Positions 26,201 through 38,200 of a stretch of DNA of 64,000 nt are shown here, one piece after another; positions within the stretch are counted from its first letter, which is position 1, and the number at the start of each line of letters is the position of its first letter. Where the stretch lies: contig CP136065.1 of assembly GCA_032622095.1 (NCBI GenBank), positions 22,992,134-23,056,133 on the forward strand. The letters run 5' to 3'. The position numbers were made by a program, and so were the translations under genes. Under the pieces are notes generated by a model. That model was not told the origin of the DNA. It worked only from the letters and a program-made list of their open reading frames with translations, and did not search any database. Source of the stretch: Siphonodentalium dalli (lineage: Eukaryota; Mollusca; Scaphopoda; Gadilida; Siphonodentaliidae).

Positions 26201-29200
26201 GTTCATTTCTACATTTCAACATGCATCGCATTATCGTGAAGGGAATCGACATTTACTGGACCAACCTAACAATGAACTTCACAAAAATGCCTGTTGCTCA
26301 TCTACTCACAACAGTTTTGGTTAACGATTTATCAGTATGTTTTTGTGAAGCTTGATGTTGGGTCTAACTAATGAAAGTAAATTCGCATCGCGATTATATG
26401 TGGCATGTGTTGAACTGAGCAAATGGACTGAATATCACATTAAAAATTGTTCAAACAAAAGCAGTGATTGGCTGATCGACTGGACTGTGTAGCCGATTCA
26501 CTCATGGATATGAAGAAATAGTCTCCCACAACCCAAATTTACACCCAACTGCACATAAAATAAATATATATTTTTTTTATTTCAGAGCCTAATTCTCGAT
26601 ATTATAACTTAACATATCATAATAAACACTCCGGAAAAAACGTTATCACTTTACTTCTTTACTTCCATAGTGCATATGCTAATCAAAATTGAAGAGCCCA
26701 TTGTCATTGATAAAAATAAATTGGAGTTATTCTCCTTGCATCAACACGCAAGACATTTGAAAATGGCATGTGTATACATGTATATTGAGGTTCATGACAG
26801 GGATACTTGAATGCTTCCATTTGTGATCCTTTCACATGTCACTCATATTCATCACTATCACTCTGGAAAAAACATATTGTAAAGTTATCATTTCCGATAA
26901 ATAGTATGTAGTAGTATTTATTTGTACAATATATAGATATTTGTAACAATACAATATACAAAAGTGAACATAGGTATATTGTACAGGAGCTGTAATTTAA
27001 GTCATAAAACGACAACGATTATATCAGTTGAAGTGGGTGGGAATAAATTGTCAAGGATTCCACTGTAACAGTAATATTTACATAACAATGATATTGATAT
27101 GCAAAATCTTGTTATTGGGGAGTTATTAATAACAGAAATAAGACGAAATTTGTTCAGTTATCCAGACTTTTATCAAATTAATGTTATGTCGGATGAACCC
27201 ACCTCGAAGACCTTGAGTCACTTCAAAGCAACTGACCACAAATGATTAACCGCATGGTGAGAACACCAAATTCTCCATTTACTGGTCTGCCAAGTGCATT
27301 TACTGGTCTGCCAAGTGCGTTTACTGGTCTGCCAAGTGCGTTTATTCAGTTCATAATATGGGTTATTATAATTAGGTTTACTGATGAAGCCATCGAGCAA
27401 GTTTGTTATGGTTTATTCCAATGTGAGTAGATACATTAATGCCCTAATTAATCGACCTCTTAACCAAAGCAGAATTATGGATAACTTTTCAGGATTTAGT
27501 CGGAAATATGGCTTGTTGCCATATTTCCGACTAAATCCTGAAAAGTTACCCATAATTCTGCTTTGGTTAAGAGATCGATTAATTAGGGCATTACTGTATG
27601 TTAAATCTCAAATATTGATCATCCTGTTAGTCGAATGTCTTTCAAAATTCCTTAACTATAATCTAAAGATATAATACATTAGATCAGCTTGTTTGCATTT
27701 TGTGTAACTGTGTGGTGAAGACAGAGACGCTATGGACATCCCATATACAGAGCACTATGCATAGAGAGGTAATCAATTTTATCAACCATTTCTCTTAAAC
27801 GTCCCTAAACATTGGAACAGGAATCTACTTCAGTTCAGTTGAATGTCAATTTAAGAAGAGCCCCCCCCCCCCCCCCCAGTGGTTTAGTCGGTTAGGTGCA
27901 TGGTGCATTAGGCCAACATTAACCACTCAGTGAAGGCGAAATAGTTTGAATCTCATTAGGTGCAGATTGGTAGTCCACTCACAGGGTAGAAAACCTGATT
28001 GTGTTTCTCGGCAAGTTTGGCAGTTAGCTTCTGTGGGTCTGTGTTTTCTGCACACAGTGAAGTGATTTCCCTGTGACAATAAGCATGTGCGTGTTCTTTC
28101 CTCCACCTGTAAATCGTCCAGCCTTGAAATAGCATGTCTTTCATTTGCAGAATGAGGTCCCCAGAGGGTGAATTTTGTGACGCTATCCCGCACTGCAGGC
28201 TAGTGTTAATTAATTCACCCTCTGGGAACCTCATTCTGCTGAGTCATCAACTGCTATGGGAGACCTAGGATCAGATTGAAGTTCCCCAGTTTATATTTAT
28301 GATATTCACCCATTAGTAACCTTGATTATGCAATTAATCTTCTGCAAATTAGGGGTTATAAAAACTGAACAGAAGGGAAAAATTAACTAAAAACAATGTT
28401 AGTTTGTGACTATAGATACTTCCTACAAGATGAGACCTAAGCAAAATGAGGTCCACATAAGTTGACTTTGGTGGTGCTAGCCTACTGTATGGGGTAGCAT
28501 CACTAAATTCACCTTCTGCAGCCCTCATAATTGGCAACACAATCAGCATTGCAGAAGAAATTTGCTGAAGCAAACTGGGCCATGGCAAAGGGTTGCCGTA
28601 GTGGATTGCCGAAGCCAAACAATCTGAATTAAGAGGGCTGCCTTCTCGAGACCTCAGTCTGCAAACGACATACAGTAATTCCCAAAGTAATTGACCACTT
28701 AACCACAACAGAATTATGGGTAATTTTTCAGGATTTAGTCAGAAATATGGCTTGTTGGCATTCATCGGAAAGCTGTCGGCGAGAGCTTTCCAATGAATGG
28801 CAACAAGCCATATTTCCGACTAAATCCTGAAAAATTACCCATAATTCTGCTGTGGTTAAGTGGTCAATTACTTTGGGCATTACTGTACTCACTATTTCAA
28901 GGCTTGGATGTCGTGATATGGCCTGGTGGCTGAAATGTTGATAAACCCCAATAAACCAATGTTCCCTTTGAGCAGTAATGAGCACAGTGAATTTAATATT
29001 GGAGGCTTCCTCGACTCAAATCAAATATTTTTTAAACCCGAAGCCAAAGAAATCGTAATTTAGGGGTGCTTAATCGGATTGAGTACCCTTAATTAGAGGC
29101 ACGATCGTTAGGGGTGAGACGTGGCTAGAGGTCACCATTGAGGTTTGAACAACTTAAAATGTCCAGCTGTACCAGCCCCTTGAGACTGACCAAATTCCCA

Positions 29201-32200
29201 AGTACGGGAATGTCCAACATATACTGCAAGCTTTCCAACCCTATGTTTGAAAATTGTCCAAGGTATGCCATGTTCCGACTTGTATTCTGAAACAAATTAA
29301 ATGTTAATGTCACACCAACTACTGGTTTGTAATTCCAATTATCAGAACAATTTCCATTCAATTTCTGTTTTGTCTGAAATATCCAACAGCAGGATGAGTC
29401 TGGCAGGAAATGTCCAGCCAGTAACACGCTCTCACCTAGTGCCTTCCCTTATAATAACACTCCGGTAAAAGCCTGATAAAGCATGGTTTACGAGGCTCTA
29501 CTCTGGTCAAATGTAAAGTCACGTTTACAATAAAAATACTCTGCTAAAAGCCCGATAATGAGGATATTCATGATAGAATGAAGTACATGTATATGAATTT
29601 TGTGTGTTCTATATCCAACAGTGTTGAAAAATCTTCTTCCTACAAAAAGATTTGCAAAATGGGGGAAACTTTGTTAGAAAAAATATATTTTACATTTGGA
29701 AGTCATGGATAATTTTGGTTGTTCACTGTTTCTATACTAACAGACATATATATATGTAGACATGCATACCATTAAATTTATAGACATGGGAACATATGAC
29801 CAGAAAGACACTGCATGCTTGTACTTGATTGAGCATTCAGTCGACGGACTGTCAGACTCACTGACTTGTCTTCAATGGCCAAATAAATGATGTGTATTGT
29901 ATTGAAATCATATACATTGTGTAATCAGAAACAATGAGGAACATCAGATTAACAAGGAATGAATTACTTGGACTGATGCTATTTTCTTGCAGAGGTTGAG
30001 ACAGAACACACCAAAAGAAATCACAGGGACTGGTGTAAAAAGGAAAGCCACAGATATTGATGAACTAGTTGCCGAAAAAGTTAAGAAAGGTTAGTGCTTT
30101 AAGCTATGTGCTCTCACACAAGTACCTTCATTGATCTGAATAGAAATTATCGATCCATTCAAGAATGAAAGTTCCATGATAAAAAGAATCATGTTTATTT
30201 TTGTTTTATAGAAAAGTGTTGTATTATACTTACATCACCAAATTAAGTCAGTCGTAACATGAATTCATCACTTTGCGGAAAAATTTATATGTATGCCTTT
30301 GATATCTCTAAGCAAGATTTTAATATGTTTTGTATGTTCACTGAGTTCTGCAACTAAGAAATAATTCAACCATCACTGTTAATATAATCAAAAATTTTAT
30401 AATTGAAGATGGATTCATGGTTCCAGCCATTGCAAATTTTTATAAAACTCAATTTAGCTTGACAACTGGCTTACTTACCTCGAAAATTACAACAGAAACC
30501 ACATAATCCATATCCCTTATAAGATTGAAGAATAAGATGGCTTAGATGGTTTAATAAACATGAAATTGATATCTTGAATAGTATAGCTAAATTTATATAT
30601 ACCTGTACATGTATGTTATATTTAATATATGTTGAAATTAGAGTAACGTTTTTATCTATCTCTCTATTTCAGCTGCAACGGAAGCCAGGTATGTTTGAAC
30701 AAATATTTTTACCTACAATTTCTCTGAAATTTTATGGGGTGTCTATAGGAGATGCCATTCACCTAAAATGGGTTCCTTAAGGCTGCTATCAGGTCGGTAA
30801 AAATGCCAAATAAACTAACTAACTTATTTGAGCTAATATGGAAAACTGGAGCCATATTTTTTATGTGATTTCAATGGTAGACTTTCATATATAAGAGAAT
30901 GCATTGGCACAGGGATTTCTAAAAAATTGAGGAAGCTCCACTCGTGGAAGGATTAATGAAGATATACGTCATGTAGAGATGTTCTATTTGTTGCAGATTA
31001 AGCACCTCATCTCAAAATTCCTGTAAGAAAACGCCGTCTTCATTAGCCGCGTACTCCTCATCCTCAGAAGGAGACGATGATGATGATGATGAATCTGGTG
31101 ATGATAATACAACAGCAGTGAAGAAAGAGTCGTCTGGTGTCCCGTCAGGTAATATGCTTTGAGCTGTTAATAAGAAAGAGTCGACGGGTGTCCCATCAGG
31201 TAATATGCTTTGAGCCGTTAATAAGAAAGAGTTGTCTGGTGTCCCATCAGGTACTATGCTTTGAGCCGTTAATAAGAAAGAGTCGTCTGGTGTCCCATCA
31301 GGTAATATGCTTTGAGCCGTTAATAAGAAAGAGTCGTCTGGTGTCCCATCAGGTACTATGCTTTGAGCCGTTAATAAGAAAGAGTCGTCTGGTGTCCCAT
31401 CAGGTACTATGCTTTGAGCCGTTAATAAGAAAGAGTCGTCTGGTGTCCCATCAGGTAATATGCTTTGAGCCGTTAATAAGAATGAGTCGTCTGGTGTCCC
31501 ATCAGGTACTATGCTTTGAGCCGTTAATAAGAAAGAGTCGTCTGGTGTCCCATCAGGTACTATGCTTTGAGCCGTTAATAAGAAAGAGTCGTCTGGTGTC
31601 CCATCAGGTACTATGCTTTGAGCCGTTAATAAGAAAGAGTCGTCTGGTGTCCCATCAGGTACTATGCTTTGAGCCGTTAATAAGAAAGAGTCGTCTGGTG
31701 TCCCATCAGGTAATATGCTTTGAGCCGTTAATAAGAATGAGTCGTCTGGTGTCCCGTCAGGTAATATGCTTTGAGCCGTTAATAAGAATGAGTCGTCTGG
31801 TGTCCCATCAGGTAATATGCTTTGAGCCGTTAATAAGAAAGAGTCGTCTGGTGTCCCATCAGGTACTATGCTTTGAGCCGTTAATAAGAAAGAGTCGTCT
31901 GGTGTCCCATCAGGTACTATGCTTTGAGCCGTTAATAAGAAAGAGTCGTCTGGTGTCCCGTCAGGTAATATGCTTTGAGCCGTTAATAAGAAAGAGTCGT
32001 CTGGTGTCCCGTCAGGTAATATGCTTTGAGCCGTTAATAAGAAAGAGTCATCTGGTGTCCCATCAGGTAATATGCTTTGAGCTGTTAATAAGAAAGAGTC
32101 GTCTGGTGTCCCATCAGGTAATATGCTTTGAGTCGTTAATAAGAAAGAGTCGTCTGGTGTCCCATCAGGTACTATGCTTTGAGCAGTTAATAAGAAAGAG

Positions 32201-35200
32201 TCATCTGGTGTCCCATCAGGTAATATGCTTTGAGCCATTAATTATACCCCCTTTTAAAAAAGGGGGGTATACTGTTTTGCACCTGTCAGTGCGTCCGTCC
32301 GTCTGTCCGTCGAGCCGTCCGTACGTCCGTCCGATGTCTGTTCATGTCATAACTTGAACAATAGTGCTCGGATCTCAATGAAATTATGTATGGATGTTCA
32401 CTACTATGAGGACATTAAATAGAGGGTTCCATCAGTTTGTTTTCGGATTTTCCATTCTAGAGTTATTCATCTTTGTTTATCTGGAAATGTTGAATTTTTT
32501 GTTCATCTGGTGTCTGTTCATGTCGTAACTTCAACAGTTGTGCTGGGATCTCAATGAAATTTGGTATGGATGTTCACAACTATGAGGACATTAAAAGAGG
32601 GTTCCATCATTTTGTTCAGATTTTCCATTCTAGAGTTATTCATCATTGTTTATCTGGAAATGTTGGATTTTTGGTCCATCTCATGTCTGTTCAGATCATA
32701 ACTTGCATAGTAATGCTCGGATCTCAATGAAATTTTGTATGGATGTTCACCACTATGAGGACATTTAATGGCACATTCAACTGTTTTTTGTTTGTTTTTT
32801 TTTGTGCTATAGTTATTCATCTTCGTTTATATGAAAATGCTGATTTTTGGGTCCATCTGTCTGAGTATAGCAGTCATAAGTTATAGATATGCCCACACTA
32901 GGCGGTATGCCACTAGGGGGTATGTACCGGACGACAGTCCATCTCTTGTTAGGGTCAGCTATCGGCTGAGCCGAGGCAAATGCCTTGATAAAGAGAAGTT
33001 TCTTTGGTTATTACCTAGGCAAATTTGAAAGCCTGTCAAAGTTCTGTGCAAAATTGAAACAAATTGCTGGAAACATTGTCTTGATATTGCACTGTGGAAG
33101 TCTGCAGACAGCAATCATTCTAATGATAACAAGGACTACTGAGATAACAAGAATTATCTTGATAATCAGCAATTTTAAACCAGAACCAAAGTTTGTCATG
33201 AATGGCATGGTAATGGACCAAGTTCCAATTGTAAACTAAAGTTGTATGTGTAGATGTGGTACATAGTGTCTTTCAGGTGACTCATTTTGTTCCAAATGTG
33301 TTAGTTTATACACTGGTGTCTAAAATAAAAAGCAAATCATGAATTATTAAAATTGGTCTGAATACATCATTCATTTTCAAATTGAATTCCAAAGTTTTAT
33401 CTACCATTTCCCATGAAATTCCCTGATAAAATTGGCGATAACAAATTGGCGATAAAAACATCTGTAATGTTACTGCAGTTGTGATACAAGGCACACATGA
33501 CATCATTCACTGGTTCAAAATCATGAATGAACTGACGTCACATCAATCACGTGAAAAATCAAAACAAAATTCCAACTTATATTCTTGCTTTAATACTATA
33601 AAAAAATAGTTCCTAGGTTTTGACATTATTTCATTGCCTCTCATCATGGGCACTATGGTATAACATATCACAATATAACTGATATGTATTTGTTCAGTAT
33701 ATATTATTATACCCCCTTTTTTTTTTAAAAGGGGGTATACTGTTTTGCACCTGTCCGTGCGTGCGTGTGTGCGTGCGTACATCCGTCCGATGTCCGTTCA
33801 TGTCATAACTTGAATAGTAGTGCTCGGATCTCAATGAAATTTTGTATGGATGTTCACTACTATGAGGACATTAAATAGAGGGTTCCATCGTTTTGTTCGG
33901 ATTTTCCATTCTAGAGTTATTCATCTTTGTTTATCTGGAAATGTTGGCTTTTTGGTCCGTCTGGTGTCTGTTCATGTCGTAACTTCAACAGTTGTGCTGG
34001 GATCTCAATGAAATTTGGTATGGAAATTCACAACTATGAGTACATTAAATGGAGGGTTCCATCATTTTGTTCGGATTTTCCATTCAAGAGTTATTCATCA
34101 TTGTTTATCTGGATTTTTGGTTCATCTGATGTCTGTTCAGGTCATAACTTGAATAGTAATGCTCGGATCTCAATGAAATTTTGTATGGATGTTCACCACT
34201 ATGAGGACATTTAATGACACATTCAACTGTTTTGTTTTGGTTTTTTGTTCTATAGTTAATTATCTTTGTTTATATGAAAATGCTGATTTTTGGGTCCATC
34301 TGTCTGAGTATAGCAGTCGTAAGTTATAGATATGCCCACACTAGGCGGTATGCCACAAGGGGGTATGCACCGGACGACAGTCCATCTCTTGTTCAATTAT
34401 ATAACAATGTAGATGCAAGAGATTTGTCCATTGAATTCAATTTCCGTTATGTATATTCGGGTGAACTTGCAGGTTGGGGGAATTTTGCAAATCGAGCTAA
34501 TTGTGTGACACATAAATTTGTAGGTTGGGAGAATTTACTCAAGAAAGCTAATCACCGGACAGAAATCCAACAATGCTTGTATTTAAATAACTCCTAAAAT
34601 GTAATTTGTGTGATGGATTCTGTCACAGCAATGGTAGATAAATGTGTTATATAGTTGGCTAGTTTTCATGGCCACATAGCGACTCAGTAACCAAGGTCAC
34701 CTCGTCGCTATATCCATTAAAACTGGTCTCATCACAATACATGAATCGCTACAAACACATTGTGTATATAACTCAAATTTATCAGCTTAGTAAAATATTG
34801 TTTCACATTAAGCTTTATTTATCATTTCTTGCATATCTGTTAATTCATCCATCAATTTGTCCATCAACATTAAGGAATATCTTCTCTGAAATGATATCAT
34901 CAAATGATCGTTCACAAAACATGTTTTCATCAATATATCGACAAGTCCCTCTTGTTTCCTTTTTGAGCTATGTCAAAATCATTTGATATTATTTTGTGTT
35001 CAATGTTAAAGGGGTACTGTACGCCAAATGTTGTTGGTTTCTATAGTCTCCGAGTCGGAGAATAAGGTAACAATTTTTTCATTATTTGAAAGTCTGTTGA
35101 GTACGAAGTAATGTTACGGATGACAAATTTACCGGAATGCAAAAATACAAATTGTCGTTGTCGAGTAATTTTTGTACAGTTTTCAACCAAATGAATCAAA

Positions 35201-38200
35201 TAAAAGTTATATTATAGGCATACTAGTCCCATATAATCATTTAAGTTGTTGTATCGTCGCTAGTCAGTGAGTGGCTTGAGTGTTCTCCCTGTATCATCAT
35301 AATATTTTAAGCGATCGTGTGTGCGATCGGTTTAACAAATCAGTATCCCTCAATTACTTTGTTTGATTACGGAAATTCGTAATTTAATTGACGCCATTTT
35401 ATGGCTCCAGTCATAAATTCAATTTATATCAAATTATTAACTTTTAAATTATTAAATTTTAAGATAGCCTATTAACCTGAGTGTTTACAGAATACATCTT
35501 CGACTCAAATTACTTATGTTTTCTATATATTATCGATATTAGATCGTTGTTGTCACCGGAAATTTAATGAAAATGGCGTACAGTACCCCTTTAAGTTCTT
35601 GCACACATAAGGGTTGCACAAAAATAGTACCACACAAATCCATAAAGGTAAGGGAGTTCATTTATAAACCCACTCAAGCCTGAGATTAGTGTGCCGGTCA
35701 TTTGCAGAATGAGGTCCCCAGAGGGTGAATTTAGTGATGTTATCCTGCAGGCTAGCATTACTAAATTCACACTCTGGGGACCTCATACTGCTTAGGTCTG
35801 TTCTCTGGAAAGTTCTTTATTGTCAAACTTCAAAAGAAACTTCTTCACAAAGATTACATTTCTTTTTTGGTTTAGTTTCTCCATATCCCCAAATTAGCAG
35901 ACGACACATTGCATAATTGAGGTTCCCAATGGGTGTACATCACAATATTAACCATTTGGGAACTTCAATCTGAGTCTATGTCTCCCATAGCAGATGAAGC
36001 CATGCAGAATGAGGTCCCCAGAGGGTGAATTTGGTGATGCTAACCCGCTATATGGGATATCGTCACTAAATTCACCCTCTGGGACCTCATTCTGCAAATG
36101 ACAGACACACTAAACTCAGACTTGAACCCACTCTCTTTTCAGACTTTTTTGACAATGGTTTCAAAATGGATGCAGGAAACAAAGAAGATGAGAAAAATGA
36201 GAAGCTGGCAGATAAAACAATGGCAGATTCACTGCCTGAAGGGTTCTTTGATGATCCCAAAATGGATGCGAAGGTAATGAGATCTTCAATGCTGGTTGAG
36301 TACACCATCATCGAGATGTACAAAACTGATGTTATGTACCTACATTATATACCCATATGATAAACATGTGCGGTATTGTTGCATGTATTGTGTATTGTGT
36401 ACTGGTATGAATTTGCTATGTGCCTTGAGTCGACTTTTTACTAAATACATGTAATCATTGACTAGCAGTTCCTTAGCAAATATTCAAAATAATAAGTTCA
36501 ACAAGCAGCCTTGTTGTAGGAACATTTCCCTCCAATGAATATGAATCCTTCTGCACTTGTCCATCTGTCATCTGCTTATTTCCTGACACTCCTCCAGATG
36601 AATAATAGACCATTCCATTGTATACTTTTATAACTGAGTGGGAGAATCCACTCAGTAAAGAAAGGATTGATCCACTGGAGTCTGATCATTTGACAAGGTC
36701 ATAAGTTTCTAACTGTCAGGTCCAAGCCTTGAAATAGGGTGTCTGTCATTTGCAGAATGAGGTTCCCAGAGGGTGAATTTAGTGATGCTACCCTGCATAG
36801 CGGGCTAGCATCATCAAATTCACCCTCTGGGAACCTCATTCTGCTGAGGTATAAGCAGAATGAGGTCCCCAGAGGGTGAATTTAGTGATGCTACCCCGCA
36901 TAGCTATGCGGGGTAGCATCACTAAATTCACCCTCTGGGGACCTCATTCTGCAAATGACAGACACCCTATTTCAAGGCTTGGTCAGGTCGATGTTGTTAT
37001 TTGTTTTATATATTATGCAGTTTGAGCAATTCCACAATTACGGCATGCTATCCTATGAGCCAATAATTATGTTGTCAAGGTGACGAATAAATAATTGCCA
37101 AAAAATTTGTAACTATGATTTGTTTACTAAGAAGTTTGTGCACTAACATTATACTATTATACTATGTTTTATCCAGGTTCGGAAGGTAGAATATGTGGAT
37201 AAGATGGAGGAAGAGTGGGAGATGTTCCAGAAGGTAGTCAAGCAAGAAGAGAAGGTGAGACGCCATTTTATGTTCTGTCTGCAGGTCTGCAAATAGTTTG
37301 TCTCACAAGGTTGGCTAGCGTCACCAAATTCACCCTCTGGTGACCTCATTCTGCTTAGGCATCAGCTGCTGTGGGAGACCTAGGATCAGATTGAAGTTTT
37401 CCAGTTGAATTTGGTAATGCTCACCCATTATTAACCTCGATTATGCATTTTATCTTCTGACAATTAGGGGATGTAGAAACTTCCCAGAAGGGAACAGAAG
37501 GGAAAAAGTAACTAAAACAATGTTAAATTGAGACTAGATACTTCCCAGAAGATGAGGCTTAATCAAAATGAGGTCCCTAGGGGGTGAATTTTTTTTTTTG
37601 GCAAATGATTTTAGGTGGCAGCAATAATAATGTTGCTGCCATTTAAAAAAAATAACCTCTAACTCTGGTGGAAGGCTTTCACAATCATGGAACATCATAC
37701 AATAATTCAAACTCCGAGATACAATTGTTCCGATGGACCAATCTCTGAGTCCCAGTTTTGAATAATGGCTGTGATGTATCACACAGTTTGATATTTTACA
37801 TCCGTACTCAGGAATGGCGTATAGCAGCCAAGAGGTTAAACGGACATGATGGCTTATTTGTGCTTCCAACTTTTGTCGACGTAATTTGGAAGGAGGTACA
37901 AGATAGGTTGACAAATACACGAAATATTGATATTCCAACTTCATATGCTCTGAAAAATACTTCCCAGGGTCAAAGCCATTTTCCAGCTGTTTTTAATTTT
38001 TCGCAAATAAGTGAAACAAATGCTCTTTATTTCTCCCATATTGGGAATAAGACTAACACAGAATGCTCTTTTTTTTATACCATGCAGTGCACATGGCTGT
38101 TTGTTTGGGACCCAAACACTGTATTCAATATTGTATTTTTGATGACTTCAATGCGTATTTCTGGGACACAAAATGCCCGTAGAAAGGTAGTTAAAGTATT

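Noticed and set aside
29125-29427. 100-codon minus-strand ORF
   Set aside because: No recognisable domain; lies in ZNF830 intron next to a MITE fragment and has no splice or homology support.
31012-32357. Two ~400-codon ORFs (one per strand) of perfectly repetitive protein
   Set aside because: They arise because the 51-bp minisatellite unit is 17 codons long; the array is the expanded exon/donor junction of ZNF830, and the true ZNF830 frame stops in each unit.
34274-34597. 107-codon ORF (MKMLIFGSICLS...) and its relative at 32831-33028
   Set aside because: The start is shared family F repeat sequence, and the downstream parts differ completely between the two copies.
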